Source of the DNA: Cinnamomum chago
Lineage: Eukaryota > Streptophyta > Magnoliopsida > Laurales > Lauraceae
Reading direction: 5' to 3'
DNA length: 64,000 nt
NCBI GenBank assembly: GCA_038049695.1
Contig: CP142455.1
Coordinates: 65,916,501-65,980,500, forward strand
The notes under the pieces are model-generated. The model had not been told where the DNA came from, searched no databases, and saw only the letters and a list, made by a program, of their open reading frames with translations. Of the stretch, positions 45,268-56,229 are shown one piece after another (the first letter of the stretch is position 1; every line of letters starts with the position of its first letter). A program made the position numbers and the translations under genes.

Positions 45268-46220
45268 GATATTGAGTTGATTAAATGATGACGTTAGTCG
45301 TTGTTTTACATCTTCAAAGTTCAATAATTATGCATCTTTGTTTCTCACCCAGTTGTCCAGAGTTCCATCTTTTAGTATGCTGCCCTCTTTCTATGTGAAT
45401 AGGCAAACTCTTCACATGTCTGTAGGCGGGCTATTTTTTCAAATATTTAGGCTCTCTCATGGGTCTCAGCTCCCTTTGCCTATGTATACCAGGGAAGAAA
45501 AAAAGGCTTTTAATGGTTATTCAATGGTTGTAAAAACCCAATATTCACTCACGTGTAGAATAGTACCCAATTATTGAAGAGAATCTACGTGAAGGCATTG
45601 GGTTGATCAAAAGTGGTCTCCATATATAAAACACGAAAGTAAGTGTGAAATAAAGTGGGTTATATAAGAAATTTTCCTTATTCTCATTTTATTGAGAATG
45701 TACATAAATCAAGTTGTTATAGACAACTCATGTAAGTATAACGTTGAGTGACAGGAACTCTAATCTCACCTTTGTCACATGGTCTGAAGCAAATCAACTA
45801 ACAACCAAATTGAGAAGAAATCTATCAAAACAAGAAACTTAGTAAGAATACAGTTGAGAATTTAGCCCAAGAATTATTGGAGCTGTTTCGGCAGAAGTCT
45901 GAAAATTGATCTAACTCGATCGCCTTTAATTGTTTGATAGATAGATTGATTAGCTTGAAAACTTAATTAGGTGAGATTGGATGACCTTGATTAGCTCATA
46001 GCTGATCAACCCGTTCTTTTTCTTTTTCTTTCTTTTTTTTTTTTGGTAGGAATAGTTGAGCAACCTTGATCCCCTCTTTATCTCTTTTGTAGAATACACA
46101 TATAAGGGAGTGATAGCTGAGGTTGAGGGTTGGGGTTTCGAAAATGCACTACCACACTGAAGCTACATGGGATTTATCCAACTCCCCATGAACCCGTAGG
46201 GATTATTCTGGCCTAAAGCG

Positions 46221-46221
<1 letters not shown>
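45268..46221. other. No recognisable gene
   Basis: Intergenic and AT-rich. Nothing supported. Confidence 0.45.

Positions 46222-46268
<47 letters not shown>
46222..46268. repeat. (TA)23 microsatellite
   Basis: Uninterrupted TA dinucleotides, next to the long inverted repeat at 46311-46409. Confidence 0.95.
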
Positions 46269-46270
<2 letters not shown>

Positions 46271-46310
46271 ACAATATTCAAGTGAGAGATTTCCTCACCA
46301 TGTGCAATGA

Positions 46311-46409
46311 GAGACTCCTCTTTTTAGGAAGGTTTTAAGTACAAAAGAGCTTTTGCACTTGAAGGGAGCACATCCTTTTGTACTTAAAACCTCCCCAAAA
46401 AGGGAGTCT
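46311..46409. repeat. 99-bp hairpin with 35-bp arms
   Basis: The left arm (46311-46347) and right arm (46375-46409) are inverted copies. AGGTTTTAAGTACAAAAG is exactly paired, and the outer part GAGACTCCTCTTTTTAGG pairs with a few mismatches. The loop is about 27 bases. It could be a MITE core or a small-RNA-type foldback. No target duplication was resolved. Confidence 0.75.
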
Positions 46410-46619
46410 ATATAAGGAGTGATAACTTATATCATAAGGTTAAGCTTATTGGTAAGGTCAAATTTGCACACCATTTGAAGATCCCAACTGTCCAAAAGTT
46501 GAATATGGACGTGTTTACTTATATGGGCCAAATTCTTTTTATTTTCTTTTCTTGTTTTTCCTTTTAGCCCACACGAATGGAGAACCGTACATACGGGAAT
46601 GAGAACTCGCACATGCAAG

Positions 46620-47160
46620 GAGTAGGGGGAGGCAAAGTGTCACTCCCTGGTCATCCAAATGAGATGTGGAGTTGCCAACTTACTTAGCAACCGGTGATTC
46701 TTGTATAAGCAAAATTCACATCAAAGGTTTATCCCTTTGAAAGGTAGCCACACGTGTACCATCACATCAAGTCACTTGGCCTCAAATCCAATTGATTTTT
46801 TTCGATCATTCATTTTTGAGGCTCTTTTCTTGACCGTTATGGATCCTTTGAATCTGAAATTTGGTGGGATGAAGGGGGGGGGGGGTGTTTGTTGGCTGCA
46901 GTCCACCCAAGATTTCAGCAAAAAAAAAAAAAAAAACTAGGTTTTTAATTTTGGCAAATACCAAGCTTCTTTATTGAATATGTTAAAATGAGCACACTGT
47001 TGGTCATCCTCCTTTGATCAGTAACACAAGCCATGGTTTTAACAACATTTGTAAGAAACTTGGGGAGTCTCAAGATAAAGTGACTGTGTTTTATCAGAGG
47101 AATTTGTCTCCTATTCAGGTTCATTGCCTCCCAAATTTTCCATTCTTCTTCCCTTTTTCA
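46620..47160. other. No recognisable gene
   Basis: Contains a G run (46866-46876) and an A run (46920-46936). Non-coding. Confidence 0.45.
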
Positions 47161-47410
47161 CGTGGTTGATGACTGAAACATGCTTTTTGTTGGATTTTTT
47201 AAGATGGGTTTTTTTTTTCTTTCTTTTTTCCCTTTTTCATGTGTTTGATGACTGAAACATGGTTCCCCCCTCCCCCCACCTTTCTTGTGGGTTTTCTCCT
47301 CCTTATCATTCTCTCTTTGGATGATGACTGAAACATGGGTTTTGTTGGGTTTTTTCTGGTGGGTTTTCTAACTCCTCATGATTTTCTCTTTGGATGATGC
47401 CTGAAACATT
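47160..47410. repeat. Four imperfect tandem copies around GATGACTGAAACATG
   Basis: TTTGGATGATGACTGAAACA and variants, each followed by a TTTTGTTGGGTTTTTT-like and TGGGTTTTCT-like tail, recur about every 60-80 bp at roughly 47168, 47246, 47324 and 47395. Confidence 0.75.
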
Positions 47411-48081
47411 TACGTTTCTTGTAAAGTTTGACAACATTTCAATAAAAGTTTTATCTTAGCCCAATTTTTTTTTTTTTTTTTTTTAAGTTAAGTGCAGCTC
47501 CCCCAAATTAGAAGTCCTGGATCCGCCCTTGCATGTCCAAGCTTAGCCCTTTCCAATGTTGTATGTACAAGCTTCCATCAAGATGCATGGGACAACCACA
47601 AAGCCAAAACACTTCCATGGAAACACACCCTAATATGATTGAGGGTAAGACCAACTCTCTTTCAAAATAAAGTGACAAACTAAAGTAAAGATGCGTTTGT
47701 GCATCCAAAAGGATTCCACTCTATGTGAATTCCCATTTCCATATATACGAGAGAGGATTTTACATTCCTACGCTTCATAAAAAAAATTAAAATCCTCTCT
47801 ATTAAGAAAAATCAATTCAACTTATTTTCCTTTTTTCAAGAAAAATGTGTTACACAAAATGACCAAATTATAGGTGTTGAATGGAAAACTAGCATAACTT
47901 TTCTTCTATTTGCAAGTTTCTCTCATTGCCCAAATGCACCTTAAGAAGACAATGCTTACACCCAATTCCGATTTAATATAATTTTATATATATTTCTTCT
48001 CCCTCCAACAACAAAAAAAAAAAAAAAAAAAAAAAAGGCTAGCAGTCGATCCTCTAAACAGCACTACAAAACTATTCAAAC
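47411..48081. other. No recognisable gene
   Basis: Includes a long T run (47466-47484) and a long A run (48010-48036). Non-coding. Confidence 0.45.
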
Positions 48082-48096
48082 ATACTGCACGAATCC

Positions 48097-48691
48097 CTCC
48101 TGCGGCTCAAGTTCGGAAAAACCAGGGTTTTGGAGCGGAGGAAGAAGAGCTGCAAAAATGGTGGAGAAAGCGGCCGGCCAAAGGGAGGAAGGAAGAGGTT
48201 GTCACCAGAGAATACACAAATCAATCTCGACAAACGCCTCCATGGATGCACTTTCAAGAAGATGGCTCCTAAAGCTATAAAAGAGATAAGGAAATTTGCA
48301 CAGAAGGCAATGGGGACAACAGATGTGAGAGTTGATGTGAAGCTTAACAAGCACATATGGAGCAAGGGCATCAGGAGTGTTCCAAGGCGTGTTCGTGTGC
48401 GCATTCCTCGCAAGAGGAATGAAGAGGAAGACGCGAAGGAGGAGCTCTACTCGCTTGTCACAGTTGCTGAGATCCCACCTGAGGGGCTCAAGGGGTTGGG
48501 AACAAAGGTCATCGAAGAAGCACATTGATCTCTCGAAATTACCCTTTTTTTTTTTTTTTGCTCAGGTACTTATTGATCAGTGTGTTTTTCTTTTCAACTT
48601 GTAAGAAAATTTCAATGCAGCTCGGATGTTGGAACCAAGTTATGCAATTTCTCAAATGGAACCTGTTAGTGCCAACAAAAAAAATAAAAAA
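48097..48691 (+). pseudogene. RPL31: Processed (retro)pseudogene of ribosomal protein L31
   Basis: An intronless copy of an L31 mRNA. From about 48214 to the TGA at 48526-48528 it reads [53 protein letters not shown] and [20 protein letters not shown], matching eL31 (large-subunit protein, about 120 residues) nearly end to end. The normal start MVEK is at 48158. Two frame changes follow it before QINLD: one in the GGCCAAAGGGAGG region and one extra A after TACACA (about 48214). The copy is flanked by 15-bp duplications (ATACTGCACGAATCC at 48082-48096 and ATACTGCAAGAATCC at 48692-48706) and ends in an A-rich tail. This is the hallmark of LINE-driven reverse transcription of mRNA. A 132-codon frame beginning at 48130 survives but lacks the proper N-terminus. 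Confidence 0.92.
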
Positions 48692-48706
48692 ATACTGCAA
48701 GAATCC

Positions 48707-49403
48707 AGTATGTGATAGGACTACAATACAGCCTATTCAAATCAAGACTCTTAATGCATGGCAACCAGCAAGATGGCAATACGACACTCTAAGACTCGTC
48801 TTGCAAGCAGCAATAAAAGTGGGGCAGATCTTTCGAAATATGTGGGGCAAGGCCAGGAGCACAATTGAAGGTTCAGGGGATTTTCTTTTTCGCTCCAGAT
48901 GCTTATTAGGTGGGTCCGCCCCTGCTGTAACCTAACCTGCAGTGACCGAACCCAACTCGTTTGCCCAAATGTTTCCATATACATATTGATGGAAAGAAAT
49001 GACAAGGGCCAAATGATTGATAGTTCAATGGCAAGGCACCTTAGTAGAGATGGAAATGGATTGGGGATGGTAATGGGTTGGGTTTTATTGGGGTCCCCTG
49101 ACCCACTACTATAAGGGGTGGGTTTAGCAGTGAATTGATTGGGTTTGGACCCGCCCCACCCACCCCACCTAATCCCATTTATTTATTTTATATATTACTT
49201 ATGGATCTTCATACTACATACAGAGTTTACCGGATCCATTGTCATTGTATGATACATAGATACTTTCAAGTGGGCAACATATCGTGATATATCGTGATAT
49301 ATATGCTCCTGTCATCTCCGTGTTGTATCTAGGCATCACTATCTTACCACTGTTTCAGCCTTAGCCACAAGTAAATAGATAAACATATAAATAAGTAAAT
49401 AAA
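48707..49403. other. No recognisable gene
   Basis: Contains GGGTGGGTTTAGC and CACCCCACC-type text and the duplicated ATATCGTGATATATCGTGAT (about 49279-49302). No coding region is supported. Confidence 0.45.
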
Positions 49404-49574
49404 TAAATAAAAGGGGCTTTAGTCGGAGGTCCCTGATAGGTCATTTTTTCAAATTTGAAGACGTAAAATGTCTAATTTACCCTTTCTTCAAAATCATATC
49501 TCACGATTCAAAATCATATCACACGATTAGTGGGATATGCCATTAATAATGGTCTACTACCATTTAATTGGCCA

Positions 49575-50335
49575 AACAAACTTTAAAAGATCCAAATAAA
49601 TTTAAAAAAATGTAAATATATTCCAAAAGACGATAATAAATTTCAAAATACGTAAATAAATTTAAAAAATGCAAATAAATTCAAAAAATACAAATAAATT
49701 CGAAAGAAAGAAAATAAATTTCAAAAAACACAATAATTTCAAAAAACGCAATAAATTTCAAAAGAAAGCATAGAAATTTAAAAAGATGCAAAGAAATTTC
49801 AAAATATCCAAATGAATTTCAAAAATATAAATAAATTTCAAAAGATGAAAATCAATTTCAAAAGTTCCAAATATATTTTCAATAATATAAATAAATTTCA
49901 AAAGATGAAATTCAATTTCAAAAGATCCAAATAAATTTCAAAAGATGTAAATGAATATCAAAAGAAGCAAATAAATTTCAAAGGACGTAAATAAAATTAA
50001 AAAATACAAATAAATTTAAAAAACGAAATACATTTGCCAAAAATAAGATAAACTAATTTTTCAAATTTTAGAAAAATTTGCCAAAAACTCAATTAGATTT
50101 GTTCAAAACTTAGATAAATTTGTTCCAAAACTTAGATAAATTAACCAAAAATTCAAATAGATTTGTCTAGAACTCGGAGAAATTTGTCCAAAACTCATAT
50201 AAATTTGACAAAAAATGAAAAATTCAGATAGATTTGTATATAACTCAGAGAAATTTGTTTCAGAACTCAGATAAATTTGAGAAAAACTCAAATACATTGA
50301 CAAAAAATCAAAAACTCAGATAAATTTGACAGAGA
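49575..50335. repeat. AT-rich tandem array in MULE 2, two repeat types
   Basis: Same zone order as in MULE 1: AAATAAATTTCAAAAGA-type units, then AACTCAGATAAATTTG-type units from about 50090. Confidence 0.85.
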
Positions 50336-50344
50336 TACCAATTT

Positions 50345-51150
50345 ATTATGATCAATGTGTGCGGAAGCGTGTGATCAACAAGCAAACAAATCAAAGCCAA
50401 AGAAAAAGAACACGGATTTACGTGGTTCGATGATTTCACACCTACGTCTACGGACAAAGCTCGTCTTCTTCTTCTCCACTTCGGATCTTCACCTTGCTGT
50501 CTTACTGTTCTCCGGTTCCACTTCAAACCTCTCTCTGGTTCAGAGAAATTAGAGAATCAATCCAATGGACAAGTCCAATCCTCTTGCGACTGCAAGATCC
50601 AAATTGATCCCAGAGACTACTATCCTCTTTGGAAACTGACTGCGACGAAAAACTTGTCTGCCCTATTCTCTACAACTTCTCCGATCAATGGCCGATCATG
50701 GGTCCGAAATCCTCTAGTCTGAATAATGATGCAGCAGGGCTCATATTCTGCGATTGCGACTGCTTCGGAATCCTCTATAAATTCCGGGCGGAACCCAATA
50801 TCTTCAATGCTCGTCTTCTTCAATTGGGTTATGTAACAGAACCTTGGTTGAGTCTTGTTCTCCAGCCTAACAACGAGAGCAGCGCAAAACCGGGTGGCGA
50901 TCCTCTTCTCAGATTTGGGCGATGGGTTTCTTCTACAGCAAGACCAACCCAAGGTACTACGTCTCTTCTCCCTCTGCGACGAGCAAACCCAAGCCCAAAA
51001 TAGAGATGGGAGTTCTCTGTTACATATTTTTTGATACACTGCAACTCCAAGATGGGCAAACCGAGAACCTTGAGATCCTCTAAGCAATCAACGTTGTGGC
51101 CCACTACTTTGACAATACAACATGTCCGGGTTGAAGAAGAAGAGGAATAA
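50345..51150. other. Unidentified cargo of MULE 2
   Basis: The block is clearly richer in G and C than its surroundings and has several overlapping open frames on both strands (the longest, 155 codons, on the minus strand from 51087). A plus-strand frame beginning MGFFYSKTNPRYYVSS (about 50930) is suggestive of a real protein piece, but I cannot assign it. TTACGTGGTTCGATG near 50417 is a phrase common in plant repeats. Confidence 0.45.
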
Positions 51151-51349
51151 TACAAGATTTGAAATTTGAAATTTCAAAACTTTATGCTTAACACAGATGA
51201 AATGGTAAGTTAGTCATGAAAATTGTATTTAGGGACTTTTCGCAAAAATATGTTCAGCTGCATGGATTACATACATTAGAGGAAAAGTTGATGGACTGAA
51301 CGCCCTATAAGACCTCTACGAGGGACCTTTTCATTTACTCTAAATGAAA

Positions 51350-52980
51350 AGCCATCAATTCGGACAACAGTGAAAATACATCAGCGAGAATAAATGCCAT
51401 CAAAAAGTTTTGAGTGATGGCCACTACTAATTTAGTACCCAGTGCGGGAATTTAATACTAGTAGTACTAATGCTCCAAAGTGGACCCAAGGACCAGGCCA
51501 TTTCTACTTAGCCCTTTTTTTTTTTACCCTTTCTCTCATTTTTCTTATAATTTCTGACCTAACATGCAAGTTTGGTCCCAATTCTGTAGTTTTGAACTCA
51601 GTTTGACATTTCCAACCCAATTGTAAATGGGTTGTTAGATCAATTACGTACTTGACACGACCCAAGCTCAACATGAGATTTCAGAGTTAGGAATTTTGGA
51701 TTGATATCTCCACCGGGCTTAATAAATGAGTCAGGTTTAGGTTGATCAGGTTACCATTTCCTTCAATGCAGCAAAAAATGGACCCAACCCAACTCATTGA
51801 CGGTTTGTCACCCTTGGTTTGAGTTCAATTTTTTCAACAACGCTTGACTACGTGTGGTCCTTGTTTCAATTAATGAAGATAAGTGTATGCATCTACTTCT
51901 AGCCTTCCACTTTAATATGGTTCAGGTATATCTAACCATGGTTAACAACATCCAATCTCCTCCAAGAGAAAAGTCCACTGCCCAAATTAAATCAATATCT
52001 AACCCTGGTTAAGGATTACATGGGGCTCATTGAATTGAAAAATGCAGTATAGTTAGTCAAAGTGGAGAATGAATATGGATGGTGACTCTATGTGGATAGG
52101 AAAATATCAATTTCCTTTGTTAGGTAATCAGGCATTGGCTATCCATCAAGGAATTCCTAAAACAAATGCAGTGCAAACACTATGAGAGAAAGGTTTATAA
52201 TCTTATACCTCTCTTTAGGGTTGTTTCGTTTGATAGTTAAGTGGCCTTATGGCACGGTCAAATTAGGCTGAAATGTCTGTTTCCTTGACATGGATGATGT
52301 AACCAAAGAGTCAGTCATTTGGCTGAATATAGGGGTGGAAAGGGTTGGTGATCAGACCCAAAATCAAACCGAAGTCGTTCTTCAATCAAGCAAAGAAAGA
52401 GTCGGTCCAAACCGAAAGTTTTTGGGTTTAATTGCAAGGTTTGAAGGAATTGAGTGAGATCAGATCAGGTTCAGCTTGGATAATTGACAGTTTGGCAGGA
52501 GAAATAAACCACTAATGGAACAGTGAAAAAGCTTTTTCTTCATGAAGATGAACGAATTCAATCAGAATTACCTCATTTTTGCAACATTTTTTTATTGTAT
52601 TCATGTAAAGGGGAGTACTGGAGAAGTAATTGTAGCAAAGTACAAGGGCTGTTCAGTTTTGTTATTTCTATTTATTATGTCACATGGCAGGGAAGAGATT
52701 CAAATGGAATGGGTCCATAAACATCCCAATTAGAAATTTCAAAATAACAGGAACTTGAATGAGGAAGTGGACATTTAAAGCAACATGGTCCATGGCTAAA
52801 GAAAGGCCCTCACAAGTGGGTCCCACCAATGTCACAATTATGGGTCATTTAAAAAAGTAATGATATTACAATAATACTAACAAAATATCATGAATCTCCA
52901 AACTATCAAAAATTCAAAATCATAAAAAAGGAATTAAAAGTAATTTATATTGGTTTCAGTTATTTTATTATTCGACTTAA
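51350..52980. other. No recognisable gene
   Basis: AT-rich spacer between MULE 2 and MULE 3. Two overlapping frames near 52523-52733 have no recognisable content. Confidence 0.45.
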
Positions 52981-53639
52981 TTATTTATTGAGATTTTTAC
53001 CGGAAAAACCACTTTATGTGGTCAATACACTAAACGGGAAACATTAGGCAAACATACACCTAATAGGGAATCCGTACAAGATTCCTAATTTTTTTTTACC
53101 ACTTTTTTTTTTTTGTAGTCGAATTCGACCTTCAGTTTCAACACTGGAGGTCGAATTCGACCCTAAAATAGAAGTTGCCTTAATACATTTTAGTTCTCTG
53201 CGTTGAATTCGACCTTAAAAGAAACACCCGAAGCTCACATTCGACCGAAAATGTTCATAAGTTTTTCTGACTTTAGGTATTGGGAGGGCAGTACATGAGT
53301 TTTTCGGCTTGTCATTCACTTTTTCATTTCAATTAAATGAAAATGAAGAAAAAGCATGAAAATCACCTCTTAAATTACAAATCTTGAATTAAACTATTCT
53401 TAAATATTCCTATTGTTAGCTGCTGAGTACCCTAGAATGATTGGATGTCTGGATGAGGCTAAGATGATGATTCTTGTAGTTAGCTCTTTGATGATATTTG
53501 TTTTTTTTATCTTCAGAAGTCAATAGCGTCGAAGAATACAAGAGGCCTCAAGGCCTAAAAAGACCAAACATTAAATCTGAAACAAGGAAGCCAGCCTTGG
53601 CCACAAGTAACATGTGAGGACTACACAGCTGTTAAATCC

Positions 53640-53810
53640 AGCTCAATCAGTTTGTACCATAAGAGTCAAAATTGGTTTTTAAAATTCCTTATGAAGTGAT
53701 ATCACCAATAAGTCCAACAGAAGCAGAACTAGTCCTTGAATTTATGAAATAATTTGAATCCTCAAAACCGTCTCTCAACTGACAATCTTGTATAATAAAA
53801 ATTGGTTGGG
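53640..53810 (-). pseudogene. Diverged second copy of the PPR-DYW 3' end
   Basis: TTTGTACCATAA, CACCAATA, GTCC, GGAGCAGA/AGCAGAAC, TTTGAATC and CTGACAATCTT-like words occur here in the same order as in 53885-54010. On the minus strand, remnants of the KIVS to DYW end are recognisable but frame-broken. It shows an internal duplication before or after capture. Confidence 0.6.
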
Positions 53811-53915
53811 AAGTAGAGCAATCTGCCCACAAGCATCAAAATGAGGACAACACAATTACCTGGAAACTTAGCCCAATGGGTTTGTACCATAAAATTTCTT
53901 TTTTCTTATTCAATC

Positions 53916-54296
53916 TCACCAATAGTCCCCATAGGAGCAGAGCCCGTCTTTGAAATAATGAAAACGATTTGAATCTCTCACAATAATCTGTCGACTGACA
54001 ATCTTATAAATAAATTTGATTGCGGTTTGACAATCTCCACAGACTCTTAGGTTCTTGACGATTTGCATCATTGTCTCTTGAACAGTATTCATGATCCCAA
54101 ATGCAACAACAAGCTTCTCACTATGGACACGAAGAACTGTTTCCTTCTCTTCTTGATCAACATAATGAAGAATAGATGTTGTATCAGATATATAGCCTGT
54201 TTCCTGCATCTTTACAGATAAAGTTTCCAGATATTCATAAATCTCTTTGTGTTGAGGATGTTTATCAGGTTCATTTACTGTCCTCCCAGTACCTAA
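53916..54296 (-). pseudogene. Captured C-terminus of a PLS-class PPR protein (E+/DYW domain)
   Basis: From about 54293 the minus strand reads HPQHKEIYEYLETLSVKMQE, TGYISDTTSILHYVDQEEKE, VLRVHSEKLVVAFGIMNT, NLRVCGDCQTAIKFIYKIVS, DSNRFHYFKDGLCSYGDYW and stop. These are the last 120 or so residues of a DYW-type pentatricopeptide repeat protein, the cytidine-deaminase-like module used in organelle RNA editing. The HSE and CxxC zinc motifs are present, but the usual CGDCH reads CGDCQ. No PPR repeats precede it; the sequence passes straight into the MULE inverted repeat. Cargo, almost certainly non-functional. Confidence 0.9.
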
Positions 54297-54591
54297 AGTC
54301 AGAAAAACTCATATACATTTTTGATCAAATGCGACATTCGAGTGTTTCTTAAAAGGTCGAATTCAACACAGAAAACTAAAATATATTAAGGCTACTTTCT
54401 ATTTCAGGGTCGAATTCGACCTCCAGCACTGAAACTGAAGGTCAAATTAGACTAAAAAAAAAGGTTAAAAAAATTAAGATTCTTGTATGGATTTCCTGTT
54501 AGGTGCATGTTTGCATAATGTTCCATGTTCACCATGTTCAGTGTACTGACTACATAAAGTGGTTTTTTTAAGTAAAAACCTCTTATTTATT

Positions 54592-54768
54592 TGTTTTTTC
54601 CATAATATTTAATTGATAATGTTCGGAGAATCCCAATATTTTACAGAGGAAACTAATTTCCCAAGATTATATTCATGGCCATGGTTCCTAGAAGTAGTGT
54701 TGAAAATGGAACATCCAGGGAAAAATCCGGATTTTAGATTCTTAATGTAATGTAAATGTAAAATTAGG

Positions 54769-54800
<32 letters not shown>

Positions 54801-55554
54801 TTCTAACATTAGGTGGACATCAGGCATGGGAAAGCCGTGGTGCAGCTTTGTGCTACCAGCATCTGAATTCAAATTTCAAGGACAAACGAAGTACATTTTT
54901 ATGAGGTGAGGAAGTGCGTCTCGAATGAATGATGCTATTTTCAAAGGAAAATGCCACTACCTTTACTTTTGGAAATATGATTAGACAAAACCCTTGACAT
55001 TATTAGGATTGGACGTCAAAAAGCAAAAACCATATTATTGACCTGATCGTCTGAATTCAATGTAGCCTTTTTCAATTTTTTAGTTTGTTACTAACCATTT
55101 GTATTTAAATGGAAATGATAGAAAAGAAAATATGCTTCTTGTACTTGACTAATGAATTCCTTAAAAAGTTAAAAAGATTTCATATTAAACAACTAAAAAT
55201 AAAATACCATCATTTTATTTCCTCTTAACTTGATGCTTTACTTCACTTCATTTAACTTTATTTTAAAAGTAAAATTACCAGATGGGCCCAAGAGCTTGTT
55301 TGGGTAATTTACTTAAATAGTAAAGTGAAGAGACTGATCAATTTAATAAAAAAGAAAAGAAGATGGGTGAAATCAAAATATACCAAATTTCAAAAGACAT
55401 CTCCTTTTCTTTTAAAGAAAAAGGTCAAAGTTTACTTGACTTATCGATTTAAAAAAAAAAAAAAAAAAAAACCTTTTATGAGAAAAAGGAAAAAGAAAAA
55501 AAAAACCCAAAAATCGACTTGATCAAGATTTACTAGACCCGTCGATTTTCCTTT
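54592..55554. other. No recognisable gene; (ATT)n tract
   Basis: Contains an (ATT)12 microsatellite (about 54764-54801) and A-rich low-complexity DNA at 55450-55510. No gene supported. Confidence 0.5.
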
Positions 55555-56140
55555 CTTTTTTGGTAGAAGGAAAATATCCAAAAGACAACACCATAACATC
55601 AAATAAGCCAAAGGAAGAAACTCAAGGATAATACAAACAAGAGACAACAAACAAATTATAGAACCAAAAAAAGAGTGGCCTACTTGTCCAGATTTAGCAA
55701 GGTAATGGGCTACCACGTTCTTGTCCCTTGAAATGTGCCAAACTTAAATATTTGATGGTCTCAAAACTACTGTAATAATCCAAAATGTCGTAAATAATTG
55801 GGTGGATCCGCTAATCAAAACCACTCTAAATAACCCTAACTACCTCCAACACATCCAAGCACAAAATAATTCTTAACTGACTGCTTCTTTTGATAGCATT
55901 TATCACGAAGAGGGCCATTCACACTTTAGCCTCTTTAGCTGAGAAGGTTCTAGGTTCCTTAGAAAAATCTACTGCCACAAAAGCACCCATAAACTACAAG
56001 GCAAAGCCAAAAGCCGAATCACTAGAAGAAACATAGAAAGAAGCATCATAAAAAAGAAAGGCGGAATGCTCTAAGTCCCAACTCCTATAATGCCCCATGA
56101 TTGTGACCCCTTCAAGAAAGACGAGTAGAAGGGTCCATAT
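55555..56140 (-). mobile_element. LINE (L1-type) RNase H remnant
   Basis: On the minus strand the start LEHSAFLFYDASFYVSSSDS followed by FGFALVVYGCF resembles the opening strand of the RNase H (RVT_3) domain of plant LINEs, with the first catalytic Asp in DAS. Further on, WHISRDKNVVAHYLAKSG resembles its C-terminal catalytic motif (usually NxVADxLAK; here the Asp is replaced by His). Between the two are several stops and frame changes. A hydrophobic tail ending near 55555 matches the usual end of such ORFs. Broken. Confidence 0.65.
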
Positions 56141-56229
56141 ATGGATGGGGTTTGCAATGTGAGGAATACATGAGTCCCACACTGAAAATAAAATCAGCTA
56201 TCCAGATCCTTGGTCTTACAAGCAAAACC

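Larger units (their letters stand above)
49413..51340. mobile_element. Pack-MULE 2 (1928 bp), same family as MULE 1, different cargo
   Basis: The target duplication TAAATaAAA / TAAATgAAA (49404-49412 and 51341-51349) matches at 8 of 9 positions. Ends share GGTCCCT, and the left subterminal TCTAATTTACCCTTTCTTCA is identical to that of MULE 1 (42189 and 49470). The right subterminal GATTTGAAATTTGAAATTTC is also shared (44173 and 51156), as is the two-zone AAATTT array (49575-50335). The cargo at about 50345-51150 is different, GC-richer and unidentified. No transposase. Confidence 0.82.
52990..54582. mobile_element. Pack-MULE 3 (1593 bp) with about 290-bp terminal inverted repeats
   Basis: A perfect 9-bp duplication TTATTTATT lies at 52981-52989 and 54583-54591. 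The left arm (52990 to about 53275) and right arm (about 54296-54582) are inverted copies over nearly their whole length. They share AAACCACTTTATGT, GGAGGTCGAATTCGACC, TTGAATTCGACCTT and GTTTTTCTGACTTTAG. GAG-initial ends plus 9-bp duplications mark a Mutator-like element. The interior carries a PPR-DYW gene end and a diverged duplicate of it. No transposase. Confidence 0.88.

Noticed and set aside
48130-48528. RPL31 frame as a functional ribosomal protein gene
   Set aside because: The normal N-terminus is out of frame, there are no introns, and target duplications plus an A tail show a retrocopy.
50620-51087. 155-codon minus-strand frame in the MULE 2 cargo as a functional gene
   Set aside because: No family recognised and competing frames on both strands; it is kept only as unidentified cargo.
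55325-55522. 65-codon Lys-rich frame
   Set aside because: Low-complexity A-rich DNA.
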